Shown: one piece after another, positions 25,999-33,822 of the stretch
Layout: each line of letters begins with the position of its first letter
Numbering within the stretch: position 1 is the first letter of the stretch
From: Micromonospora coriariae
GTDB lineage: Bacteria > Actinomycetota > Actinomycetes > Mycobacteriales > Micromonosporaceae
Assembly (NCBI RefSeq): GCF_900091455.1
Contig: NZ_LT607412.1
Coordinates: 4,960,001-5,024,000, forward strand
Reading direction: 5' to 3'
Length of the DNA stretch: 64,000 nucleotides
Notes under the pieces: generated by a model
What the model saw: the letters and a program-made list of their open reading frames with translations, nothing else
Database searches by the model: none
What the model was told of the DNA's origin: nothing
Translations under genes and position numbers: made by a program

Positions 25999-26634
25999 AT
26001 GAGGATGCACGCGGGCGGCAGCATGGCCGAACGCAAGCGGCAGCTGGTCGCCGACGAGCTGCGCGACGCGGCCCTGATGCTGCTCGCCACCCGGGGGTTC
26101 GACGTGGTCACCGTCGATGACATCGTGGCCGCGGCCGGCATGTCGCGGCGTACGTTTTTCCGCTACTTCGCCTCCAAGGAGGACGTGGTCGTCCGGTTCC
26201 TGGCCGACCTGTGCGCGGACGTCGTGGCCGAACTGGTCGCCCGGCCACCCGCGGAGCCACCGTCGGTGGCCTTGCGCCACGCCCTGTGGGTGCCCTTCGC
26301 CGCCTGCACCGACCACCCTGACCACACCGAACGAGCCAGGGTCGTCGTGCGTCTGATCCTGGACACGCCGGCCCTGCACGCCCGGGCGCTGGAGTACCAG
26401 ATCCAATGGCGCGCCGGTCTGACCACCGAACTGGCCACCAGGCACGGCCTCGACCCGGACGCCGATCCCTTTCCACGGATGGCCGCCGGTATGGCCATGC
26501 TGGCCTTCGACACGGTGTTGCAGCAGTGGCAGGTCGGCGACGACGAGCACCGCCTAGCCGAGCTGACCGATGGGGCGTTCGCCGTTGTCGCACCGGCCCT
26601 CGATGCCTGCACCGCCTCGTCCGACGTCGGCTGA
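25999..26634 (+). CDS. TetR-family transcriptional regulator
   Basis: 211 aa. The N-terminal TetR helix-turn-helix is clear: LRDAALMLLATRGFDVVTVD, DIVAAAGMSRRTFFRYFASK, EDVV. The C-terminal ligand domain (about 75-205) is of the mycofactocin/acyl-type group with the usual Arg-rich and helical make-up (RARVVVRLILDTPALHARAL). ATG 25999, ATG 26005 or ATG 26023 could all be starts; the last begins MAERKRQLVADEL, directly before the first helix. It is expected to repress itself and the divergent SDR through the palindrome at 25939. Confidence 0.9.
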   Translation: MRMHAGGSMAERKRQLVADELRDAALMLLATRGFDVVTVDDIVAAAGMSRRTFFRYFASKEDVVVRFLADLCADVVAELVARPPAEPPSVALRHALWVPFAACTDHPDHTERARVVVRLILDTPALHARALEYQIQWRAGLTTELATRHGLDPDADPFPRMAAGMAMLAFDTVLQQWQVGDDEHRLAELTDGAFAVVAPALDACTASSDVG

Positions 26635-26939
26635 CCGGCGGCTCGACCACTGACTGCTGTCGTGGCCGCCCCGTCGCGAGCAGCGGGCTGGTGGCCACAG
26701 AACGCGTTCGCGTCCTGGCCGTCGAGGGCGGCCGTCAACCGTCTACCTCGCCGGTGTGTCCGACTCCCGCATGCTGCGCATTGGTACCTGCAACTCTCTA
26801 GTGCGGGGCCCAGCCGGAGCCGGCGGCTGGGCGATTGCGCCGCCAGCAGCCCCGGTGACACTTCGCTACGCAGATTTGCGTAGCGGAGATAGTCGCCGGC
26901 GCCGACGACCTCGCGCCCGCCGCCGGTGAGACTTTCAGG
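26635..26939. other. Intergenic region with an operator-like repeat
   Basis: No convincing gene between the TetR stop and the DUF3311 gene. It contains the 22-bp inverted repeat at 26864-26885. Confidence 0.5.
26864..26885. promoter_or_regulatory. Operator-like inverted repeat upstream of the symporter unit
   Basis: Perfect 9-bp arms CGCTACGCA and TGCGTAGCG with spacer GATT, 55 bases before the DUF3311 gene. The spacing fits binding by a dimeric regulator of the IclR/GntR kind, which often controls carboxylate uptake; the regulator itself is not in the window. Confidence 0.5.
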
Positions 26940-27155
26940 ATGGAGAAGTTGCCGTGTCCTGAGCCTTGCGCCGGTCGTCAGACACTGCCCATGCTGGGCG
27001 CGGTAGCCACACCGGTGTTCGCCCGCGCCGAACCGCGACTCTTCGGCGTGCCGTTCTTCCACTGGTACCAGCTCGCGTGGGTCCCCTTGACGGCAGCGTG
27101 CTTGGCCTGCGCCTACCTGGCCCATCGGCGTGCCAGGCGGGCGGGTCCGCACTGA
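26940..27155 (+). CDS. DUF3311 small membrane protein
   Basis: 71 aa. The diagnostic DUF3311 block is present: RAEPRLFGVPFFHWYQLAWV followed by a helix (PLTAACLACAYLAHR). The first helix of the family is poorly preserved here (LPMLGAVATPVFA). DUF3311 proteins are small partners encoded directly before sodium:solute symporters, as here. A second, frameshifted copy follows. Confidence 0.65.
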   Translation: MEKLPCPEPCAGRQTLPMLGAVATPVFARAEPRLFGVPFFHWYQLAWVPLTAACLACAYLAHRRARRAGPH

Positions 27156-27235
27156 GTCCGGCCACCGCGCGGCCCGCCCCCGACCATCGCGCGCATCGCA
27201 CCGATTACCCCCGCATCGACGAACAGGAGCAGAAT

Positions 27236-27458
27236 GTGGGGGCGAAGCCGAGAGCTAGAGCCAAGGACAGCAGCCCGTGGAACTGGCTGTTGTTCGTCCC
27301 GATCGTGGTGCCGTTGACCACGCCCGTGCTCAACTCGGAACGGACCGCGGCTGTTCGGGTTTCCGACCTTCTACTGGCTGCAACTCGCCTTCATCATCAT
27401 CGGCGTCTCCACCACGACGGTGGTCTACCAGATGACGAAGAAGCGGGGTGAGCGCTGA
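27236..27458 (+). pseudogene. Second DUF3311 protein, frameshifted
   Basis: From GTG 27236 (AGGAG upstream) it reads SSPWNWLLFVPIVVPLTTPV and then loses frame near 27345; the next frame continues LFGFPTFYWLQLAFIIIGVS and TTTVVYQMTKKRGER to a stop that overlaps the symporter start (ATGA). Shift-corrected, it is a complete DUF3311 protein. The translational coupling to the symporter suggests that this copy was the functional partner. Confidence 0.65.
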
Positions 27459-29110
27459 TGTGGCGCGACCATCTCACAGAGATCATCATCTTCTGCTTGC
27501 TGTTCCTGCTGGTCAGTGCCATGGGATTCGTGGCGGCCAGGTGGCGTGCACCCAAGGACATGGCCCACCTCGACGAGTGGGGGCTGGGCGGGCGCAGCTT
27601 CGGCGGCTGGATCACCTGGTTCCTGGTCGGCGGTGACCTCTACACCGCGTACACCTTCGTGGCGGTGCCGGCGCTGATGTTCGGCGCGGGCGCGGCCGGG
27701 TTCTTCGCTGTGCCCTACACGATCATCGTCTATCCACTGGTCTTCCTGGTGCTGGTGCGGCTCTGGTCGGTTTCGCACCGGCACGGCTTCGTCACTCCGG
27801 CGGATCTCGTCCGGACCCGATTCGGCTCGCCAACGCTGGCCCTGCTGGTGGCGATCACCGGCATCGTCGCCACCATGCCGTACATCGCGCTGCAACTGGT
27901 CGGCATCGAAGCGGTGCTCAAGACGATGGGGGTGACCGGCGAAAGCACCATCGCCCGGCACCTGCCGATCATCATCGCGCTCGCGATCCTCGCTGCGTAC
28001 ACCTACAAGTCCGGCCTGCGGGCGCCGGCGCTGATCGCCTTCATCAAGGACATCCTGATCTACATCGTGATCCTGGTGGCGATCATCTATCTGCCGTACA
28101 AGCTGGGGGGTTGGGGGGAGATCTTCGACGCGGCGGACGCCAAGTTCGACACCAGCCAGAACGCCGGCGACGGGATCCTGCTCAACGCCAACAACCAGTG
28201 GCAGTACATCACCCTGGCGCTGGGCTCGGCCCTCGCGCTGTTCCTCTACCCGCACAGCCTAACCGGCGTGCTGGCCAGCAAGAACCGCAACGTAATCAAG
28301 CGCAACATGTCGGCGCTGCCGGCGTACACCCTGCTCCTGGGGCTGATCGCGCTGCTCGGCTACATGGCGATCGCGGCCGGGGTGACCCCGTTGCCGGGGG
28401 CCAAGGAGGGCTCGGTCGACAACAACACCGTCGTGCCGCTCCTGTTCGACCAGCAGTTCCCGAGCTGGTTCGCCGGCATCGCGTTCGCCGCAATCGGGAT
28501 CGGCGCCCTCGTCCCCGCGGCGATCATGTCGATCGTGGCGGCGAACCTGTTCACCCGCAACATCTACAAGGAATACCTGCGGCGCGACGCCACCCCAGCG
28601 CAGGAGGCGAACGTCTCGAAGATCACCTCGCTGGTGGTGAAGGTCGGCGCCGTCGCCTGCATCGTCTTCCTCGACCCGCAGTTCTCCATCGACCTGCAAC
28701 TGATCGGCGGCGTGATCATCCTGCAGACGTTGCCCGCGGTGGCGCTGGGCCTCTACACCCGCTGGTTCCACCGGGGCGCGCTGATCGCCGGCTGGGTCGC
28801 CGGGATGAGTCTGGGCATGTGGATGCTCTACCAGGTGGCCAGCCCCACCCGGAAGCACTTCGGTGGCTCGGCGTTCCCGCTGTCGGAGTTCGGCTTCGAC
28901 ACCACCAAGACAATCTACGTAGGCATCGTGGCCGTACTGGTCAACCTGTTGGTGGCGGTGCTCGGCACGCTGATCCTGCGGGCCACGAAGGTGGCCGACG
29001 GCGCCGACGGCACCACCACCGACGACTACCACGCCGACGAGGGCGACGCCCGGCTCGTCCCCGCGCCGCGTAGGGAGGCCGGCGTGGACGCGCCCGAACC
29101 GGTTGCCTAA
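27458..29110 (+). CDS. Sodium:solute symporter (SSS family, monocarboxylate type)
   Basis: 550 aa, about 13 membrane helices. Family text: HLDEWGLGGRSFGGWITWFL, VGGDLYTAYTFVAVPALMFG, AVPYTIIVYPLVFLVLVRLW, FIKDILIYIVILVAIIYLP and LGSALALFLYPHSLTGVLAS. This matches the MctC-like group that takes up short carboxylates (acetate, propionate, pyruvate) with sodium or protons; the exact substrate is inferred. The C-terminus is a charged cytoplasmic tail. It is coupled to DUF3311 by ATGA overlap and ends at a strong terminator. Confidence 0.9.
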   Translation: MWRDHLTEIIIFCLLFLLVSAMGFVAARWRAPKDMAHLDEWGLGGRSFGGWITWFLVGGDLYTAYTFVAVPALMFGAGAAGFFAVPYTIIVYPLVFLVLVRLWSVSHRHGFVTPADLVRTRFGSPTLALLVAITGIVATMPYIALQLVGIEAVLKTMGVTGESTIARHLPIIIALAILAAYTYKSGLRAPALIAFIKDILIYIVILVAIIYLPYKLGGWGEIFDAADAKFDTSQNAGDGILLNANNQWQYITLALGSALALFLYPHSLTGVLASKNRNVIKRNMSALPAYTLLLGLIALLGYMAIAAGVTPLPGAKEGSVDNNTVVPLLFDQQFPSWFAGIAFAAIGIGALVPAAIMSIVAANLFTRNIYKEYLRRDATPAQEANVSKITSLVVKVGAVACIVFLDPQFSIDLQLIGGVIILQTLPAVALGLYTRWFHRGALIAGWVAGMSLGMWMLYQVASPTRKHFGGSAFPLSEFGFDTTKTIYVGIVAVLVNLLVAVLGTLILRATKVADGADGTTTDDYHADEGDARLVPAPRREAGVDAPEPVA

Positions 29111-29122
29111 ACCGATCGCAGG

Positions 29123-29154
29123 CCCCCTCCCGACCGCCGCCGGTCGGGAGGGGG
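29123..29154 (+). terminator. Rho-independent-type terminator of the symporter unit
   Basis: Arms CCCCCTCCCGACC and GGTCGGGAGGGGG, perfect 13 bp, loop of 6, 12 bases after the symporter stop. No U-run, as usual in GC-rich actinobacteria. Confidence 0.75.
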
Positions 29155-29282
29155 GCTCACTAATCGCCCACGACCACTGACCAAACTTCGGACTTACCGT
29201 CTAGACGAACGGGGTCGGGGCAGGCTGCTGCGGCGGCGGGTCCACGAACTGCTCTCATGTACCCGCTTTCGCGAGGGCTTGC

Positions 29283-29457
29283 GGTGAGCTCTGCGACCGC
29301 AGCTCTCGGGCACTGGCCGACGCGCTAGGTGTCGCGCCGACGATGTTCCCCGGCGGTCACATCAACTGCGTGCAGGACCCCGACGGCGTTCGCCGCCCGG
29401 CTGCGCGAGGTGCTCATGGAGGACCGAGATCCCCGAAGATCACGAGTGGGCTGCTCA
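29283..29457 (+). pseudogene. Alpha/beta-hydrolase C-terminal remnant
   Basis: Reads GELCDRSSRALADALGVAPT, MFPGGHINCVQDPD, then one base off AFAARLREVLMED. This is the C-terminal end of an alpha/beta hydrolase: the FPGGH carries the catalytic His and DP-AFA-RLREVL is the last helix. Start, nucleophile and Asp are missing. The rest of 29155-29515 contains nothing else recognisable. Confidence 0.65.
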
Positions 29458-29514
29458 AGTTTTCCGCGATCTTGCCTACGCTCAACGCAACAGAGCGACA
29501 CCCTCCGCGGCCCA

Positions 29515-31449
29515 TCAGGAGGGCAGTTCGATCAGGGCGAGGTTCCGATCTACTGCCGCCCATGCCTTGCGAGCCCCGAGGACAGGCTCGATCCGAGGAA
29601 CCGTGTACCAGTTGGTGCCGATGCCGGTGTGCAGCCGCACCGCCGACTCCAGCCCGGGGCCAAGCAGGTAGATGTTGTCGCCGAAGTTCGCCCCGGCGTA
29701 GATGCGGCCGCGGTGGGCGACGATCTCCCCGTAGCCGCTGAGCTTGCCGGACCGCAGAACGGTGCGGGTGGCGAGGTCGTACGCGAGCCAGCTGCCGCTC
29801 GTGCGCTTGTAGAGCGCGTAGAGCACCCCGTTGAGCACCTCGACGTGTTGCATGCTGGGCTGGTCGGGCAGCGGCGCAAACCGGTCGACCACCTCGCGCC
29901 GGCTGATGTCGAACACCGCCACCTGGGCGGTCGGCTCGGTGGGCGGGATACCGTTGCCGCCCCAGGTGTCCCCGGCGATGTAGGCCATATCCCCGTCCAA
30001 CGCGATGGCGTTCAGCGCCTGGTTCGGCAGGATATCGAGGCGTACCTCCATCTTCCCGGTCGCTGGGTCCAGGAGCGTGAGGGCGCCCTGCAGGCTGCCG
30101 TAACGCGGGGCCGACGCGATCAGGACGAGGCCCGACGGCTTGTGGTGCACCACGTCCCAGGGCCGCTGCTGATTGTTGTCGATCCTGCCGAAGCTGCGCA
30201 CCCGACCGGTCCGTGGGTCCAGGTCGATGACCTCCCCGCTCGGGTACAGGGCGCTGATCATCCGGTTCCGCCAAGCGGCGATGTCCTTGGCCTCACCGGC
30301 GACGGGATACCGGCGGCTGATGCCACGAGCGGGCTCGTGCACGGTGATTGCGAAGTGCCCGCCCACATACACCGAGCCGTCCGGCGCTGCGCACATCGAC
30401 TGGAGAAGTTCGGGTCCGGCGGCCCGCGCGTCGTTGGTCAGATCGTCCTGCTCCACCGTGTTCCGGCCGGGCGCGAGGATGGACACCCGGCCGCTGCCGT
30501 TGGCGGCGAAGACGGTGCCGTCGGGGAGCAGCGCCACGCCGCGTCCCTCGTCCCCTTCCGGGCCCTGGGCGATTCTGGCCAACCGGTCGCCCTCCCGGCG
30601 GAGAATCGATCCGGTCAGCCGTCCGAGGGCGAGCAGCCCACCGTCGCCCGTGACGGTCAGGGAGTCGACCAGGTACTCCTCGTCGGCGGGCACCTCGACG
30701 TAGCCGGAGCCGTCGCGGGCGATGTCGTGGACCCCGAAGGAGGATGCGGCGTAGACGCGGTCGCTACCCGCGGCCAGTGCGCCTAGACCCGAATCGAGCG
30801 CAGTGCCGACGGGCATGATGTCGACCTTCGCCCCGGTGCTGCGGTCGATCCGGACGATGTGGGCGGGGATCGTGCCCGCGTAGACGTAGGTCTCGTCCGC
30901 GGCGAGCAGGCGGGCGTACTGGGATCCGGGGAAGGCGCGCCCGAGGTTGGTCAGCGTTCCGGTCGCCGGCTGCAGGGACCACACCTCACCACGGGGATAG
31001 GTGCCGAAGTAGACCACGCCATCCGGCGCGGTGGTGGCGGCGAACACGATCGTGCCCGACGGGCCGATGGTGCCGAGTCGCCGGGCCACCCTGGTCGCCG
31101 GGTCGTACTCGACAATGTCGCCGAACGAGTACGTTCCGATGTAGACCTTGCCGCCGGAGACGGTGCAGGCCCACCCGCCGTCGCCCCGCTCGAGGGAGAC
31201 CACGTCGGTCACGGTGCGGGACACGATGTCGTATGTGACCACCTTCGGCGGCGTCTGCCCCCGGGTGACGAAGTACCCGGTGGTGCCGTCCACGGCCATG
31301 CCGACGATGGCCGCGCTCAGCGACGCCGGGCCGAACTGCCCCGGCCGACGTAGTCCGTCGGCTGCGGCCGGCAGTTCGCCGAGCACGCTGCCGCCCAGCG
31401 CGGACAGTGCCGTTAGTTGGATCACGTTACGTCGGTTGAGATGCGTCAT
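29515..31449 (-). CDS. Secreted beta-propeller protein P1
   Basis: 644 aa from ATG 31449 (GAGGAG 8 bases upstream). Signal peptide of Tat-like form: HLNRRNVIQLTALSALGG. The mature part consists of many short beta-propeller blade repeats of the type hYIGTYxxGDIVEYDPATR, for example KVYIGTYSFGDIVEYDPATR and VVYFGTYPRGEVWSLQPATG. It is the most divergent of the six paralogs but keeps landmarks such as LQGALTLLDPATGKMEVR and GDTWGGNGIPPTEPTAQVAV. It follows P2 after 102 bases on the same strand, and no operator copy lies before it, so it is probably co-transcribed with P2. Function unknown; extracellular binding or polysaccharide lyase-like role is inferred from the locus. Confidence 0.85.
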   Translation of the reverse strand: MTHLNRRNVIQLTALSALGGSVLGELPAAADGLRRPGQFGPASLSAAIVGMAVDGTTGYFVTRGQTPPKVVTYDIVSRTVTDVVSLERGDGGWACTVSGGKVYIGTYSFGDIVEYDPATRVARRLGTIGPSGTIVFAATTAPDGVVYFGTYPRGEVWSLQPATGTLTNLGRAFPGSQYARLLAADETYVYAGTIPAHIVRIDRSTGAKVDIMPVGTALDSGLGALAAGSDRVYAASSFGVHDIARDGSGYVEVPADEEYLVDSLTVTGDGGLLALGRLTGSILRREGDRLARIAQGPEGDEGRGVALLPDGTVFAANGSGRVSILAPGRNTVEQDDLTNDARAAGPELLQSMCAAPDGSVYVGGHFAITVHEPARGISRRYPVAGEAKDIAAWRNRMISALYPSGEVIDLDPRTGRVRSFGRIDNNQQRPWDVVHHKPSGLVLIASAPRYGSLQGALTLLDPATGKMEVRLDILPNQALNAIALDGDMAYIAGDTWGGNGIPPTEPTAQVAVFDISRREVVDRFAPLPDQPSMQHVEVLNGVLYALYKRTSGSWLAYDLATRTVLRSGKLSGYGEIVAHRGRIYAGANFGDNIYLLGPGLESAVRLHTGIGTNWYTVPRIEPVLGARKAWAAVDRNLALIELPS

Positions 31450-31551
31450 GCGCCTGCTCCTCTTCCATAAGAGATGTCTCGAAGTCGGGCCCCTATCCGC
31501 AGCCCGTGGGAGTCCGGCCGGCACTGGCGGGTTGCGGGCGGTCACCCTTTG

Positions 31552-33483
31552 TCAGTGGCCGGCGATCGTGATGCGGACCAGGTTGCGTTCCTTGAGGCCG
31601 AACAGGGCGCGCCGGGACGGGTCCAGGGCGAGTTTGGGTTCGGCGCCGAACCATTCTCCGGTCAGTCCGTCGACGATTGTGGTGACCGTGAATGTCACCA
31701 GGTCGATCTTGTGGACGGCGTTGCCGTCGGTGGTGTAGGCGACCCGGCGGACGATGTGCAGGTCCGCACCGCGCGCGCCGACCTTCGTGGTTCGGGTGAC
31801 CTGACGTCGTAGCAGGTCGTACTCGAAGAGCACCCCGCTGTCGGTGATGCCGTAGACGGCGAGTGCGGTGTGCGCGAGGCCGGGGATGACCTTCGCCCCG
31901 GGCATCGGTTCGACCTGCCAGCACAACCGGCGGCTGCGCAGGTCGAAGGCGGCGAGCCGGGCGGTGGTGGTGACCGGCGGCAGGCCGAGCCCTTCCTGGA
32001 TGTTCGTGCCGAGGTAGGCGACGCCGGCGCGGCAGGTTACGGCGTAGAGGCTCTGCCGTTCGACGACGGGCCGGTAGGTGTCGAACCGGCCGGTCCGCGG
32101 GGCGTAGAGCGCAAGCGTCCCGTTGAGGTGTCCCGGCTCCGGCTGCGTGGTCATGGCGATCAGCCCGGTCGCCTCGTCGTACGCCAGGTCCCGCGGGCGG
32201 TCCTGCTGGTTGCCGGTCCCGGCGAGCAGGGTGGCCTCGGGCTCGCCCGCGCGGTGGCGGTAGAGCAGGGCCTGGGTGTACACGCCGAGGTACGTGGCAT
32301 CGCGGACGGTCAGCGCGGTCTTGGGTTCGCCTGGTATGCCCACGCGGGTACGCGTGCCGGTGGCGAGGTCGTGGATATCCGCGCCGCCTTTACCGCCGAC
32401 GTAGACTCGCCTCCCGTCGCTGTGCACCGACATGGGCTCCTCGGGCGCGGCCCGGAAGCCACGCTGCACGAGGTTGACGTAGCGCAGCGAACGGTCGGCG
32501 GGGTCGACGACGACGATCGCGCCGTCCTGCACGCCGTAGACGAGGCCGTCGCGGACGAGGAGCCGGTGGGTGGCGGCTTCGGGCTGAGCCACGCCTAGCG
32601 TCTCGACGGCCCCGCCGTCGGTCGCGCAGCGGTAGAGCATCCCTGACGGCCGTCCGGCGAAGTAGACGTAGCGGTCGTGGATGAGCACCGACGTCACGTA
32701 CTTCTCACCAGTGGCCAGCACCCGGTGATCGGCCGGGTCGGCCTTGTTGAGCACGAGCACCTCGCCGTTGGAGGAGATGCCGGCGGCCAGGTGGGTGTCG
32801 GACAGCGTCAGGCTCGCCACGAAGTCCCGGCCCGCGAGCGCGGCGGGAAGGATGTCGCGCTTGGCTCCGGTCGCCCGGTCGATCGCTATCAGGTGGGCGT
32901 GCGCGCCGACGCCCGCGTAGACGGTGGTCTCGTCCGCGGCGATGCTGCGCACGTACGCCTCACCGTCGACCGTCACGCCCAGGTCGCGGCTCTCTCCTGT
33001 CGCCGGGTCGTACTCGACGACCCGGCCGGGCTCGGAGATCGCGAGGTAGACCTTGCCGTCCGGTGCCGAGGCGAGGTTCCAGATGAAGTGGTACGGGTAG
33101 GCGCCCACCCTGTCGAGGGCACCCGTCAGAGTGTCGAGCCGGTAAAGGTCGGAGCGGCTGTGGGTGCCGACGTAGACGTCGGTGCCCACCCGGCACATCG
33201 CCCACACGCCGATTCCGCTGGGGATGTCGGTGTGGGAGGTGACGGCGTCGGTGGTGAGGTCGTAGCCGCCCACGAGGTTGGGCGAGAGGCCGCGGGTACC
33301 GGCGTAGAGCACCGAACCGACGATCTCGCCGTTCCCCAGCGGGGTGGTGACGCTGGCCGGGCCGAGATCGGTGACGGTGCCCTCGGGTTCGGCGGCGGCC
33401 TGGGCGTGGGCAGTGGCTGACGGGAGCAGTGCCGCTCCGCCGGTGAGCGCGGCGGCCTGCAGGAGATGACGACGGGCGACCAT
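31552..33483 (-). CDS. Secreted beta-propeller protein P2
   Basis: 643 aa from ATG 33483; GTG 33489 is possible but less well spaced from AAAGG. RR-type signal peptide: ARRHLLQAAALTGGAAL, probable cleavage after ATAHA. The mature start GTVTDLGPASVTTPLGNGE is shared with P4. Typical blades: DVYVGTHSRSDLYRLDTLTG, KVYLAISEPGRVVEYDPATG and TVYAGVGAHAHLIAIDRATG. Late landmarks: LGTNIQEGLGLPPVTTTARL and VEPMPGAKVIPGL; it closes with RNLVRITIAGH. P4 is its closest relative. An operator copy at 33494 sits only 10 bases before the start, consistent with tight repression. Divergent from P3. Confidence 0.88.
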   Translation of the reverse strand: MVARRHLLQAAALTGGAALLPSATAHAQAAAEPEGTVTDLGPASVTTPLGNGEIVGSVLYAGTRGLSPNLVGGYDLTTDAVTSHTDIPSGIGVWAMCRVGTDVYVGTHSRSDLYRLDTLTGALDRVGAYPYHFIWNLASAPDGKVYLAISEPGRVVEYDPATGESRDLGVTVDGEAYVRSIAADETTVYAGVGAHAHLIAIDRATGAKRDILPAALAGRDFVASLTLSDTHLAAGISSNGEVLVLNKADPADHRVLATGEKYVTSVLIHDRYVYFAGRPSGMLYRCATDGGAVETLGVAQPEAATHRLLVRDGLVYGVQDGAIVVVDPADRSLRYVNLVQRGFRAAPEEPMSVHSDGRRVYVGGKGGADIHDLATGTRTRVGIPGEPKTALTVRDATYLGVYTQALLYRHRAGEPEATLLAGTGNQQDRPRDLAYDEATGLIAMTTQPEPGHLNGTLALYAPRTGRFDTYRPVVERQSLYAVTCRAGVAYLGTNIQEGLGLPPVTTTARLAAFDLRSRRLCWQVEPMPGAKVIPGLAHTALAVYGITDSGVLFEYDLLRRQVTRTTKVGARGADLHIVRRVAYTTDGNAVHKIDLVTFTVTTIVDGLTGEWFGAEPKLALDPSRRALFGLKERNLVRITIAGH

Positions 33484-33493
33484 GGGCACTGCC

Positions 33494-33511
33494 TTTCGGC
33501 CGGGACCGGAA
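33494..33511. promoter_or_regulatory. 18-bp palindromic operator, copy 1 (P2)
   Basis: TTTCGGCCGGGACCGGAA fits the consensus TTnCGGtCnnGaCCGtAA found before most transcription units of this locus. It lies immediately upstream of P2. Confidence 0.6.
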
Positions 33512-33752
33512 TTGCGGAGAGTCTAGTACGGCTGCCTGCCGCCGGGACATGGTCGAAGAGGAATTCGGTGATGAAATGAGGGTGACACCCACCGGGGCCA
33601 CAGCCGCCGGCAGGTGACCGCGAGGCGTTGACGCCGGCGAAGAACGCGGCCTAGGGTCATTGCGGCCCCGCCCGATATGGGTCGCGAGGAGTAGCACCAG
33701 CAACAGCTCACCGACGCCCGGGATGGATCGCTTATCCCAGGCCTCATCGAGA

Positions 33753-33771
33753 TTCCGGTATCTGACCGTCA
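33753..33771. promoter_or_regulatory. Operator-like site, copy 2 (P3), one base longer
   Basis: TTCCGGTATCTGACCGTCA has both half sites (CGGT and GACCGT) but one extra central base. It lies 51 bases before P3. Weaker than the others. Confidence 0.4.
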
Positions 33772-33822
33772 CGGCTCGGCCGCCGGCTCCCCGGTGGCCG
33801 CTGGAAGAGAGGCAGGCGTCCC

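Noticed and set aside
31450..31551. Search for an operator copy before P1
   Set aside because: Only a poor match (TTGCGGGCGGTCACCC) was found; P1 is more simply read together with P2.
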